35,107 nucleotides of DNA from Candidatus Cloacimonadota bacterium (GCA_029567705.1 JAKPXC010000030.1:1-35107); one strand, 5' to 3'. Counted from the stretch's first letter, positions 6,806 to 15,541 are shown. The notes: generated from the sequence alone by a model not told the origin. Numbers and translations are program-made.

Positions 6806-7459
6806 ATGTTGCGTAAGCAGAACGGAATCTCGGTTTATACTGTTCTTAGCGTGATATTGTTCGTTGCCTTGATCTTTGTCTTGGCAATCCCGCATTTCTT
6901 TAATCTCGATAAAGAAAAGAACGTGGATGATTGCATCAACAATATGAAAGAAATCTGGGTGGCAGCGACAGACTATATCCGTGAAAACAAAACAGATTTT
7001 GGCGGAGACCTCCAGCTCCTTAACAATACAAAGAAGAAATCCGATCCCAGCAGAAAGTATCTGGAAAACCTCAGATATTGCCCGGAAACCGCCCGTACCA
7101 AAACCCCCTACATTGTCTTTGGCAAGTATGTTCAGGATATGGTTGGCACAGAAACCCGGGATAACATCGGCGTCATCGTGATGTGCCCCAACCTAAAGAC
7201 CTATTACAACCACTTTCTGCCCAAAGCTTTCTATGAGAATATGGAGCCCACGCAATTGCAGAACATGATGACTGAGGACTTGGATTTTATCGACGAACAG
7301 ACCGGCACAAACGGCGAACGTAAAGTGGAAGCCGTGGAGCAGTACATCAATATCTGGAAGACCAATCCTCAAGCCTATACACTTAGAAAGAACGATTCCA
7401 CTGCCCTCAAAGCGATGATCTTCCCAGATCAGTTCCGCACGGTGGAACCCACTCTCTAG
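6806..7459 (+). CDS. Pilin-like membrane-anchored protein, unknown function
   Basis: A 217-residue protein with a short positively charged N-terminus and one long hydrophobic helix (about 9-31: ISVYTVLSVILFVALIFVLAIP), followed by 'NVDDCINNMKEIWVAATDYI'. The layout of an N-terminal hydrophobic helix, then a helix carrying Cys, then a globular domain resembles type II secretion/type IV pseudopilins. However, the prepilin peptidase motif (G-F-x-x-x-E) is not recognisable: there is Gly8-Ile-Ser but no Glu at +5. It could be a diverged pseudopilin or simply a signal-anchored protein. AGGAG lies seven bases before the ATG. It follows the SLT gene by 55 bases and ends at a terminator, so the two may be co-transcribed. 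Confidence 0.6.
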   Translation: MLRKQNGISVYTVLSVILFVALIFVLAIPHFFNLDKEKNVDDCINNMKEIWVAATDYIRENKTDFGGDLQLLNNTKKKSDPSRKYLENLRYCPETARTKTPYIVFGKYVQDMVGTETRDNIGVIVMCPNLKTYYNHFLPKAFYENMEPTQLQNMMTEDLDFIDEQTGTNGERKVEAVEQYINIWKTNPQAYTLRKNDSTALKAMIFPDQFRTVEPTL

Positions 7460-7493
7460 AGAGGCCGGAAGCCATTAACAAGCAGTTTATAAT

Positions 7494-7519
7494 AAAGTCG
7501 TCTTCGGACGGCTTTTTTT
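7494..7519 (+). terminator. Intrinsic terminator after the pilin-like gene
   Basis: AAGTCGTC-TTC-GGACGGCTT stem with one G:U pair and a TTC loop, then a run of T to 7519. It lies 34 bases past the stop codon and 27 bases before the chosen folC start. Confidence 0.9.
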
Positions 7520-7546
7520 GTGGAAAGATACAGAAGAGGAGAAGAC

Positions 7547-8827
7547 GTGCAGTACAATGAGTTTTTAGCCCACATCTATCAGAAGTATTCCGGAAACGTG
7601 AAGCTCGGACTGGAAAGGATGCAAGAGCTCTGGAAAGCCCTGGGTCAACCTCAGATGGAGCTCAGAGGCTTCCACATCGCAGGAACCAATGGCAAAGGCA
7701 GCGTATGCGCCAGCCTGGAGGCTCTCTGCCTTGCCTTGGGAGCAGGAGTTGGGCTGAACACCTCCCCTCATCTTATAAACTACACGGAGCGCTTCCGTAT
7801 CGACGGCCAAGAGCTGGATTTTCAGGAAGTTCTGGCTTGCTTCACAGAGCATGAACGGCTTTTTGAAGAGTGCGAAGCCTCTTTCTTTGAAATCACCACT
7901 GCTCTGGCGATCCTGCTTTTTCGTAAACACGATGTAAAGCACACCATCCTGGAGGTGGGCCTGGGTGGCAGATTGGACGCCACCAATCTCTGGATACCGG
8001 ATATTACGGCCATCACCAGCATTGGCCTGGACCACATCAAGACTTTGGGAAACAGCCTGGAGCTCATCGCCCGGGAAAAAGCCGGAATCATCAAAGAGGG
8101 AGTTCCGCTGGTGCTGGGTAAACTGGATGAAAGCCCCAGAGCGGAAATCCTGGCAGTGGCAGAAGCCAAGGCTGCCCCGGTGCATCTATATGGCCGGGAT
8201 ATAATTGTCTCAGATATCAAGCTCAGTCCTCTGGGCACAGAGTGGAACTATGAGTTTCGGGATTACCGTTTCCCGGCTCTCAGAGCCAATCTGATAGGCG
8301 CGCATCAGGCTCATAACGTTAGCCTGGCTCTCACCGCTTTCCTGCTGTATCTGGAGAAGATTGGCCTCAAGGCCGATGAAGATGTGATACGCAACGCCTT
8401 AAGCAGGATAAATTGGCAGGGCAGAATGCAGGTGATTCACCACGAACCCGCTTTCATTCTGGATGGAGCCCACAACGTTCAGGGGATAACCGCACTGATG
8501 GAATCCCTAGAACAGATTTATCCCAAGCGAAAGGTCAAATTTGTGCTCTCGATTCTGGCAGATAAAGACTACAGAGAGATGATTCACCTGATCTGCAGCA
8601 AGGCCAATCTGATCTATGTGGCGCAAAATGAATCCGACCGCGCAGCCACCGTTGAGGCTCAGATGCAGGCTATCAGCAAGTTCCCCGTGCAAGCCATTCC
8701 CTGTGCCAGTGTGAAGGAGGCCTATCTGCGTGCCATGCAGGAAGCCGGTCCCGACGAAGTGATCATTGGAGGCGGATCGCTTTATACTGTGGGAGAGATT
8801 CTCAAAGCCAGCGAAGGGAAAGAATAG
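7547..8827 (+). CDS. folC: Bifunctional folylpolyglutamate synthase / dihydrofolate synthase
   Basis: A 426-residue cytosolic Mur-ligase-family enzyme of normal FolC length. It joins L-glutamate to dihydropteroate and/or to reduced folates using ATP. The P-loop is GTNGKGS at 46-52. Further family motifs are 'LEVGLGGRLDATN', 'SIGLDHIKTLG', 'IAREKAGIIK' (Lys in this region is normally carbamylated) and 'FILDGAHN'. The C-terminal domain ends 'DEVIIGGGSLYTVGEIL'. The start is GTG at 7547, five bases after GAGGAGAA. The track start (GTG at 7520) overlaps the upstream terminator T-run and has no Shine-Dalgarno. The gene stands alone: a terminator precedes it and repeats follow. Whether both activities are present cannot be told from sequence. 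Confidence 0.92.
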   Translation: MQYNEFLAHIYQKYSGNVKLGLERMQELWKALGQPQMELRGFHIAGTNGKGSVCASLEALCLALGAGVGLNTSPHLINYTERFRIDGQELDFQEVLACFTEHERLFEECEASFFEITTALAILLFRKHDVKHTILEVGLGGRLDATNLWIPDITAITSIGLDHIKTLGNSLELIAREKAGIIKEGVPLVLGKLDESPRAEILAVAEAKAAPVHLYGRDIIVSDIKLSPLGTEWNYEFRDYRFPALRANLIGAHQAHNVSLALTAFLLYLEKIGLKADEDVIRNALSRINWQGRMQVIHHEPAFILDGAHNVQGITALMESLEQIYPKRKVKFVLSILADKDYREMIHLICSKANLIYVAQNESDRAATVEAQMQAISKFPVQAIPCASVKEAYLRAMQEAGPDEVIIGGGSLYTVGEILKASEGKE

Positions 8828-8933
8828 ATCGCAGATAATCGGATCGACCGGATTTTCAGGATATAACAGATCGCAGAAGTAGTAGTTTATACCACCTGGC
8901 TGGGTTGCCAGAGAGGATACCGTTCCGCCCACT

Positions 8934-9052
8934 CCGTCATTCCTGTGAAGGCAGTAATCCAGAACAGTACTGTACGTACCGTCATTCCAGCGAAGGCAGT
9001 AATCCAGAACAGGACTATATGCATCGTCATTCCAGCGAAGGCTGGAATCCAG
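8934..9052. repeat. Three REP-like copies, CGTCATTCCAGCGAAGGC...ATCCAG
   Basis: Copies at 8934-8967, 8979-9012 and 9025-9052 share CGTCATTCC(A/T)G(C/T)GAAGGC-(A/T)G-(T/G)AATCCAG. They repeat every 45-46 bases with unrelated 11-12 base spacers. The third copy forms a perfect TCCAGC-GAAG-GCTGGA hairpin; the other two are decayed. This is an interspersed palindromic repeat, not a CRISPR array: the spacers are far too short and only three copies exist. Confidence 0.85.
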
Positions 9053-9091
9053 TCATTATACAATTCTCCCGGAGTTAAAGAACGCTGATAA

Positions 9092-9300
9092 ACCCCGGAG
9101 GGGTGACAATCTGATAGCCCAGGGCGTAAGCCCTGGGAATATATGATGTTAACGTATATCTTTTCAACATCCGCTCCCCATAGCTGGAAAATCTCCGATT
9201 TTCCAGCTATGGGGAGCGGATTAGCACGTAATATCCATTATATCATGCTGTTATCCCGGGGCTTCGCCCCGGGCTAGCAGATGGCACCCCCTTCAGGGTG
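9092..9300. repeat. Symmetric palindrome element B (same design as element A, different sequence)
   Basis: The left doublet is hairpin ACCCC-GGA-GGGGT (9092-9104), a spacer, then hairpin CCCAGGGCGTAAGCCCTGGG (9118-9137). The right doublet is its inverted relative: CCCGGGGCTTCGCCCCGGG (9255-9273) then CACCCCCTTCAGGGTG (9285-9300). Between them lies a perfect palindrome with 25-bp arms and a 3-nt loop (9169-9221, ATCCGCTCCCCATAGC...). The spacer 'atctg(a/c)tagccc' is shared in inverted orientation. The sequence differs from element A but the plan is the same. Confidence 0.85.
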
Positions 9301-9514
9301 CTTACCGGTGAACCCGTAATAAACGGCGGTAGTGACTTTATCAACAGCCTGCGACCCGATGGGGCTATTGTCGCCATGGTAAGATTCTGCTATTCAATGG
9401 ATTACAGAAATCTATGTCTGCCAGTACCGTTATCGAGTCACTTATACTTCCCAATTTCTTCCGGAGCCTTCGCTTTATAAAGAAAACGTTTCATGGCCCC
9501 AAAAAGAGGAGTGA

Positions 9515-9532
9515 AAAAAAAGAACTTGACTC
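9515..9532 (+). repeat. Left copy of 18-bp direct repeat flanking the AT-rich cassette
   Basis: AAAAAAAGAACTTGACTC is identical to 15545-15562. It lies 164 bases before the first cassette gene. It contains TTGACT, so it could equally be a promoter -35 region (TTGACT, 17-bp spacer, TGCTAT at 9549-9554). Confidence 0.6.
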
Positions 9533-9695
9533 TGCGTTTAGGGTAGTTTGCTATGGACTCAAGCGTAGATTTTTAGAATCGTTGATATTAGGAACAAGGA
9601 TGATCTAGTGAAACTTGGTTGTATTATAGATAATTAAATGCTAGTCTGTTATGCTTAAACTACATCAATAGGCAAATGAGTTTATAGGAGGAGCT

Positions 9696-12206
9696 ATGAA
9701 ACACGAACTAGATATTTTACTGTCCCATAAAGACGTCATAATTACGTATGATCACCTAAGAATGATGGTCAACTATTCCAGGAATGATTTACATGAATCC
9801 TGTGTAGTAAGATTAGACAAACCACTTGATTATATCCAATATTACCACGATACTGGTAATCTGATTATTAGGGATGTTGACGGAGGGCATAGACTCTTTC
9901 TGCTGAGGCATAAGTCTGTTCTGGAAACAGTGATTGAATCACATGAGAGAGTATCACTAATACACGAGGATTATGTTGTAGCAGAAGGTGATGATGAGAC
10001 ACGTGTATGGCGGATAAGAGACAATAAAATGATGCCGCTTGTATTCGAAAAGGCTTTTATTTGCCAGGAATACCTGGCTAATGATCGATACGTTATCCAG
10101 AAAAGTCCTAATGGAGGTAAGCTTCTGGTTACAGCAGGACATAAAATAGATTTTAGTAATCCTTTGTACACTTTGTTAGCCAGGAATAAACCTACACTCA
10201 CGAACACGATAGAAGATGAAGTGTTTCCAGATTTATCGTTGTCGGTCAGCAACAAAACAAGTTCATATATGATCAGATATAGCACGGCAGAATCATACTT
10301 TGCACTTTACTCTGTGCAGAATGCCAATCCTAAACTGATTAACAAAGTTGATAAACATGCCTGTCGTATACTGCGTATCAGGTTTGCTAATGAGAATTCT
10401 TTTATTTCACTTGATGATGGCGGAAAACTAAAGATCTGGTTGGTTAACGATGGGGATTTGAGTGTCTGTCAGACTATCACTTCTGAAGAGTTTTATAAGG
10501 GCAGTTTTTACTCCGATTTCGATATAGATACTTCAAGGCAGCAGCTAACTCTCAAAACACTGAACCGAATTGATTGCTACAAGTTAGATATCTCAAAATA
10601 CAGAAAACAACAGAAGAATAACCTGATATCATTCATCTATTCTGAAGTCTTCAGTCCGAATCAAGCAGTGCCTGAGGGTGATCTGTATAGAAAACGGACC
10701 GGTAGTGAACGCAGTGGCATTGCGAAACCTAAAGCCTCAAGGGGTGAGTACTATGGTTCCATCTTTCTGAAAAATGGTCCAGAGCAAAGCTATTCGTCTG
10801 AGACCAGACCTATGTCAACTGGAGTTGTTATGGAGCAAAGTGGAATTGACTCATTCATAATTCCAGAGACTGACCTATATGAAACAAAGAATGGGTTGCC
10901 GGACGAACCTAGTTTCATTGGACAAGTCAGTAAAAAATCCCCTGAGATTCATGTCAACAAACCAGGTTCCCGATTTCGAAGGCAACATGCTACCATCTAT
11001 GTGGGTATAGATTTTGGAACCAGTAGGACCAAGGTGTCATTTAACAATGAATCTGAAGGAAGATATGAGCCTCTGTTGTTTACGCACTTACAGCCAAAGA
11101 ATTATGTAAGTCGAGACTTGATTGATGATTATGCGATCCCAAGTATTGTACGCATTCATCAAGACCAGATGTTCTACGGATATGATGCAATAGGTGGACA
11201 AGGTAAAATACTTTCCTTCTTCAAACAGGAGCTCTTGCTTGATAGAGATCCCGATAGTCGGATGATGAGTGTCTGTGCCGGATTTCTTGCTTATGTTATG
11301 ACATTTGTTAAAGATCAGATTTGCTCTCTGACTAACGCCGGGCCTGATGATATGTTCGTCTTCTCGGTTTGTCTACCGGTCGATAGAATGAATAACAACG
11401 CTATTGTAAAAAGATTTGATAAAGTATTGATGTATGCCAAGGAAGTGATGGAGCTTGGTTGCTTAAACAATCTGGAGGAAATCAAGAAGATAATTTGTAG
11501 TTCAAATACTATTGGCGAAACTGAATCGAGAACCAGAACTGCAATTATACCCGAATCAATCGCGGAAGTTTTGGACTACTGTAACAGAAAGGCTAGGAAC
11601 CAACTGTATGCGTTGTATGATTTCGGCGCAGGCACAACTGATCTAACTATTTTCCTCTATAACAGTTTGAAAGGCCAAGCGCAGATAGCTGAGGCACAAG
11701 TAGTAAATAAAGGTTATTCTTACATAGATAGATTAAAGAATAATGGAGTGGTTAATGCTTCCGATGTCAGGAGATACTACTCAGAGATATGGCATGAGTT
11801 TAGAATTCAGGATACCTGGGCTAGAGCAAAAAGGAAGATTGCAGGAATTGAGTCGATGAGATTCTTTTATGACATAACACTTTTCGGAAGTGGCGGAGGC
11901 TTTAATGATGAGATAGTTAGAGATGTATTCAAGAAAGTACCTCTATATCACGAAAGGACCAATGATTTTATCGTTGCCAAATCTGGAATATCAAAACTGG
12001 AAGAGCCAATAGATTGGGATACCACTAAGCCACCATACTTCCGCTATGCAGTTTCGTTTGGACTAACCAAAAAGCCTGAAGAGACGCTAAAGAGTTATCT
12101 CTTGCCCCGTGATTTTCCCATACCTGATAGATCAATAAGAATCCGAACTAGTAAGGAACCGGATGTTCTATATCCTAATAACAGTTGGTTAGGGAGAAGA
12201 AAGTGA
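9696..12206 (+). CDS. WD40-like propeller fused to Hsp70/actin-fold ATPase
   Basis: An 836-residue protein in three parts. Residues about 1-305 form a beta-rich repeat region with WD40-like blades ('EGDDETRVWRIRDNKMMPLV', 'SLDDGGKLKIWLVNDGDLSV'). Residues about 306-430 are a polar linker. Residues about 432-836 are an ASKHA (Hsp70/actin/ParM) ATPase: phosphate-1 GIDFGTSRTK at 437-446, phosphate-2 YDFGAGTTDLTIF at 641-653 and adenosine loop LFGSGGGFNDE at 729-739. There is no Hsp70 substrate-binding domain, no J-protein and no GrpE nearby, so general chaperone work is unlikely. The propeller may sense a partner or nucleoprotein. GGAGGAG lies five bases before the ATG. Its stop overlaps the start of the helicase gene, so the two are translationally coupled. 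Role in a defence or DNA-remodelling pair is inferred. Confidence 0.78.
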   Translation: MKHELDILLSHKDVIITYDHLRMMVNYSRNDLHESCVVRLDKPLDYIQYYHDTGNLIIRDVDGGHRLFLLRHKSVLETVIESHERVSLIHEDYVVAEGDDETRVWRIRDNKMMPLVFEKAFICQEYLANDRYVIQKSPNGGKLLVTAGHKIDFSNPLYTLLARNKPTLTNTIEDEVFPDLSLSVSNKTSSYMIRYSTAESYFALYSVQNANPKLINKVDKHACRILRIRFANENSFISLDDGGKLKIWLVNDGDLSVCQTITSEEFYKGSFYSDFDIDTSRQQLTLKTLNRIDCYKLDISKYRKQQKNNLISFIYSEVFSPNQAVPEGDLYRKRTGSERSGIAKPKASRGEYYGSIFLKNGPEQSYSSETRPMSTGVVMEQSGIDSFIIPETDLYETKNGLPDEPSFIGQVSKKSPEIHVNKPGSRFRRQHATIYVGIDFGTSRTKVSFNNESEGRYEPLLFTHLQPKNYVSRDLIDDYAIPSIVRIHQDQMFYGYDAIGGQGKILSFFKQELLLDRDPDSRMMSVCAGFLAYVMTFVKDQICSLTNAGPDDMFVFSVCLPVDRMNNNAIVKRFDKVLMYAKEVMELGCLNNLEEIKKIICSSNTIGETESRTRTAIIPESIAEVLDYCNRKARNQLYALYDFGAGTTDLTIFLYNSLKGQAQIAEAQVVNKGYSYIDRLKNNGVVNASDVRRYYSEIWHEFRIQDTWARAKRKIAGIESMRFFYDITLFGSGGGFNDEIVRDVFKKVPLYHERTNDFIVAKSGISKLEEPIDWDTTKPPYFRYAVSFGLTKKPEETLKSYLLPRDFPIPDRSIRIRTSKEPDVLYPNNSWLGRRK

Positions 12207-15200
12207 TAGAAATCGGAACCAAAGTTAGAGAGACGAATAATCCAGAAAGTATTGGAGTTGTAGTAAAAATTGGTTATGTAGATGGCATTATTGTCTATAC
12301 AGTTCGTTTCCCGGGAAGGACTAGAAACCTATCAGAATCCAGCATAGCTGTCTATTCGGAAAAGGTGGAAGTCATTGATAACCTGATAAATGGCAAGTTC
12401 GGTGAGTTTAACGACTTCCAGAAAATGCTAACTCACTATAAACTCTTAAGCTCTGACAAGATTCAAAACAACATCTATTCGATCAACTCATCTCGCACTG
12501 TTTTCTATGAGTACCAGTTTAAGCCACTTATGAAGTTTTTGAGTTCTCCAAAACGCAGAATAATGATATGCGACGAAGTCGGACTGGGAAAGACAATCGA
12601 AGCAGGATTGATAATAAAGGAACTAGATGCCAGACGTGAACTCAATAGGATACTTGTAGTTGTTCCGGCAAACCTTATGAGAAAGTGGTCCGATGAGATG
12701 TTCTTTAGATTCAATGATACCTTTACAGTAATAAATGCTCGTGAGTTCACAGATATTATAGAGGAAAAATCAAACACTAGAAACAAGTATGCTAAGAACA
12801 GGTTTATCATTTCAATTGAATCAATAAGATCCAAGAAGATGATGGATACCCTGGATGATACAGATTATCAATGGGATCTGTTGATCGTTGATGAAGCACA
12901 CAGCCTCAGAAACAGCTCTCAACAACATGCTGCCATAAAAAAAATCAGCACAGCCTGCGACTCAATTGTCTTTCTAACGGCTACTCCTATTCATACTGAG
13001 AGAAGGAACCTTTTTAACATCATGAATATCCTGGACGAGCAGCAGTTTCCATACTATGATTCTTTTGAAAACCAACTGCTAATCAACGAACCCGTGATTG
13101 AGGCCCTCAGCCTTATTAGCCAGATACCACCACAGATCGAAAGAGCGATTGAGGCTTTAGCTTCCTTGGAATCTGTGTATCTAAACAATGCTATATTCCA
13201 AGATGTCATGGCGAGTTTACGTGATTACCGAAACATAAAAGCGATCTCAGAACATGATGAATTAGAGAAGATTGTCGATATACAAATGTCTTTGAGCGAT
13301 CTGCACTTTCTAGGTAATACTTATACAAGAACCAGGAAAAGGGATGTTACGATTTGTCGTGCAGAACGTAAACCTCAAACTCGGAAAATAGCATTTTCCC
13401 CAGAAGAACAAGCATATTATGGTGCGATAATGCATAACATTCGAGAACACTCAAGCCATTCTTTCCCCACATCCGTTTTTGTAACCTTCAACGTACAGCG
13501 AATGCTTTCTTCCTCGTTGCATGCTCACAGCTCAAGGTTGATTAGTAAATATATCCAAGATAGCGAATGTCAAGACTTTATCGATCTCGAAGAAAGTATA
13601 TTTGATTGTCAACTGGCTGATGGATACCCTCAATTCCCTGATAGTAAATTTGAGGAACTAACAAAGCTTCTCATTGAAATTCAAAAGCATACTTCAAAAG
13701 TCATTCTCTTTGCTTTCTATATACCCACCTTGAAGTATCTTGAGAAGAGGTTAACGGAAAGGAACTTCAAGACATATATCATGCATGGACAAGCAAAAAT
13801 GGATAGGACAAAAGTTATAAATGATTTTAGACATCAAAGAGGATTCTCCATCATGTTATCATCTCGAGTAGGTAGTGAGGGTATTGATCTTCAGTTCTGT
13901 GATACTCTAGTAAACTACGACCTGCCCTGGAACCCGATGGAGATTGAGCAACGTATAGGGAGAATCGATCGCATAGGGCAAAAGTCACCTTTTTTGAATA
14001 TATACAACTTTAGCATGAAGGACACCATAGATGACGAGATCGTTACCAGATTGTACGATAGGATTTCTCTATTTGAAAAGTCAATCGGCTTACTGGAGCC
14101 TATAATGGGGGAAATCTTAGATCGAATAACGAAAAACGTATTCTTTAACAACCTTAGTGATGAAGACAGGCTCAATCAGTTCAAGCAAGAAGAGATGACT
14201 CTGGCGAAAAAGATAAAGGATCTTCAGTTGCTTGAAGACAAATCCTCTGAGATTCTTAGTCTTGATTACTTCTACGAGCATGAGATCAAAAATATCAAAG
14301 GTAAGAACAGATACATATCTCCAGAACAGTTGTACAAGTACCTAATTGGTTTCTTTGGAGTCAACTATCCTGACAGCATGATAAAGTATGATTTGCATAG
14401 TAACATTGGAGAAATGGTTCTATGTGAAAGCTTCATAAGAGATATCCACTTGAATAACGTAGAAATAGAATTACCCTATAAACTTGATAATCGTACTTCC
14501 AAACCAATCAAGTTCACCATGGATTCTGATTCAGCGTTTGAAAATTCAGACCTGACATTCATTAATGTCTTACATCCTCTGATCAAGTACATTACGAAAA
14601 AATACGACGAGAATGAAAGCAATATGTTGAATACCCATTTCTTCTGTATCTCTGGTGAAGATTTGGAGAAGAAAGGTGTTAAGCTTCCCATAGGATATTA
14701 TTTCTTCTTTCTAAACACGGGATCGATTTACGGACTGCGAGAACAAAGCTATATTATGCCTGTAATCATGAATGAAGACTTAGAGAGCATCGGTACCAGA
14801 GTGTTCACAGAGCATGTCATGTCAATTCTGATAGAGAATGGTAAGCCATCAATACACAAATCCATGTGTGATGATGAAGAATATCTGAAGAAGGCGTACG
14901 AAAGGGAGAAGGAGATATTTCTAAGCTGGTTTATAAAACTCTATCAGAAGCAGGAGGTAAAACAAGAGTTGATCCTTTCCCGTAAGGAGGAAAGCATCCG
15001 CTACAATTATGAGAGGAAAATTCAGCACCAGTATAATGAACGACAAGAGATACTCTCTAGGAGTGGAGAACCTGACAAGAGTCAGAGATTTCGAATAGAA
15101 ATGATTGATGGCAAGATCAATAAACTGAACCAAAACCTTGAAAAGCAATTGGTGAGAATTGAAGCTGAGCGGAATTTAAGTTGGAGCTTTGAAGAGCCTG

Positions 15201-15229
15201 TGATGGGAGGTGTTTTCGAGGTTCTATGA
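12203..15229 (+). CDS. RapA-like SNF2-family helicase/translocase
   Basis: A 1008-residue superfamily 2 ATPase. The N-terminus (about 1-50) is a small beta barrel of Tudor/KOW type ('IGTKVRETNNPESIGVVVKI'). Lobe 1 has Walker A DEVGLGKT (124-131), DEAH (230-233) and 'FLTATPIH'. Lobe 2 has 'KVILFAFYIPTLKYLEKRL', 'VGSEGIDLQFCDTLVNYDLP' and motif VI GRIDRIGQ (586-593). The last ~350 residues are a family-specific extension ending in a charged coiled coil (about 910-990). SNF2/RapA enzymes translocate on dsDNA and displace proteins. DrmD of DISARM and DpdE are possible relatives, but their partner genes are absent. The start is taken as GTG at 12203: it overlaps the upstream TGA (GTGA) and follows AGGGAGAA by five bases. 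The track TTG at 12185 has no such support. Confidence 0.88.
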   Translation: MIEIGTKVRETNNPESIGVVVKIGYVDGIIVYTVRFPGRTRNLSESSIAVYSEKVEVIDNLINGKFGEFNDFQKMLTHYKLLSSDKIQNNIYSINSSRTVFYEYQFKPLMKFLSSPKRRIMICDEVGLGKTIEAGLIIKELDARRELNRILVVVPANLMRKWSDEMFFRFNDTFTVINAREFTDIIEEKSNTRNKYAKNRFIISIESIRSKKMMDTLDDTDYQWDLLIVDEAHSLRNSSQQHAAIKKISTACDSIVFLTATPIHTERRNLFNIMNILDEQQFPYYDSFENQLLINEPVIEALSLISQIPPQIERAIEALASLESVYLNNAIFQDVMASLRDYRNIKAISEHDELEKIVDIQMSLSDLHFLGNTYTRTRKRDVTICRAERKPQTRKIAFSPEEQAYYGAIMHNIREHSSHSFPTSVFVTFNVQRMLSSSLHAHSSRLISKYIQDSECQDFIDLEESIFDCQLADGYPQFPDSKFEELTKLLIEIQKHTSKVILFAFYIPTLKYLEKRLTERNFKTYIMHGQAKMDRTKVINDFRHQRGFSIMLSSRVGSEGIDLQFCDTLVNYDLPWNPMEIEQRIGRIDRIGQKSPFLNIYNFSMKDTIDDEIVTRLYDRISLFEKSIGLLEPIMGEILDRITKNVFFNNLSDEDRLNQFKQEEMTLAKKIKDLQLLEDKSSEILSLDYFYEHEIKNIKGKNRYISPEQLYKYLIGFFGVNYPDSMIKYDLHSNIGEMVLCESFIRDIHLNNVEIELPYKLDNRTSKPIKFTMDSDSAFENSDLTFINVLHPLIKYITKKYDENESNMLNTHFFCISGEDLEKKGVKLPIGYYFFFLNTGSIYGLREQSYIMPVIMNEDLESIGTRVFTEHVMSILIENGKPSIHKSMCDDEEYLKKAYEREKEIFLSWFIKLYQKQEVKQELILSRKEESIRYNYERKIQHQYNERQEILSRSGEPDKSQRFRIEMIDGKINKLNQNLEKQLVRIEAERNLSWSFEEPVMGGVFEVL

Positions 15230-15448
15230 GTTGTATAAAAGCTGAGGAGAGTAGATTTCAATCGCAGACTGTCCAAAGAAAAAATGACTATCGCAATGTC
15301 CTGCCATGAAGCTGCTTACACGTTTGAGGAAAAGATTCTACAGGAAAGTGTCCACAAAATGAGGAAACCGTCCACGTATAAATAGTAGAGGGAGGGTTTC
15401 CCTATGGTTCTTTTAAACAGTATATAGTGTGATACATACCGAAATAGA

Positions 15449-15541
15449 CGGTTGAACTGGTTACGGCTCAGGGTTGTCCGGGAACCATGCGAGCCCGGTG
15501 AATGACTCTGCTGCCACCGCTAATCCGGAGTAAACCAACTG
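15449..15541 (+). other. Possible structured RNA upstream of ovoA
   Basis: CTGGTTAC (15457-15464) is complementary to GTAAACCA-G-type sequence at 15530-15541, closing a ~90-base domain. Inside, CCGGG (15478-15482) can pair with CCCGG (15494-15498). GGCTC (15465-15469) can pair with GAGCC (15491-15495), which excludes the first pairing, and GACTC can pair with GAGT. It matches no riboswitch consensus that I can defend. It lies ~120 bases before ovoA. Confidence 0.3.

Larger units (their letters stand above)
8828..9695. other. Long repeat-rich intergenic region before the AT-rich cassette
   Basis: About 870 bases without a credible gene. It contains three REP-like copies (8934-9052), symmetric palindrome element B (9092-9300) and the left copy of an 18-bp direct repeat (9515-9532). 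It then turns AT-rich toward the gene at 9696. The plus ORFs at 9298-9480 and 9414-9608 have no Shine-Dalgarno, run out of the repeats and show no domain. Confidence 0.6.

Noticed and set aside
8934-9052. Possible CRISPR array
   Set aside because: Only three diverged copies with 11-12 base gaps and no cas genes; the unit is a palindromic REP-like repeat.
9298-9608. 60-aa and 64-aa plus-strand ORFs before the cassette
   Set aside because: No Shine-Dalgarno, begin in or beside repeat sequence, no recognisable domain. Considered as a missing antitoxin or regulator of the cassette but unsupported.
9696-12206. Housekeeping DnaK
   Set aside because: Only the ATPase half matches; there is no substrate-binding domain, grpE or dnaJ, and a propeller replaces the normal N-terminus.
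12203-15229. Complete DISARM or Dpd system
   Set aside because: The helicase could be related to DrmD or DpdE, but no methyltransferase, DrmA/B/C, TGT-like DpdA or other partner lies in the window.
15284-15385. 33-codon reading frame after the helicase gene
   Set aside because: No ribosome binding site and no known motif; could be a transposon remnant, but no insertion-sequence ends were found.
15449-15541. Cobalamin riboswitch
   Set aside because: GGGAA and a GGTGAA-like stretch recall the B12 consensus, but order and spacing are wrong, the B12 box is not convincing, and the downstream gene is not a usual target.
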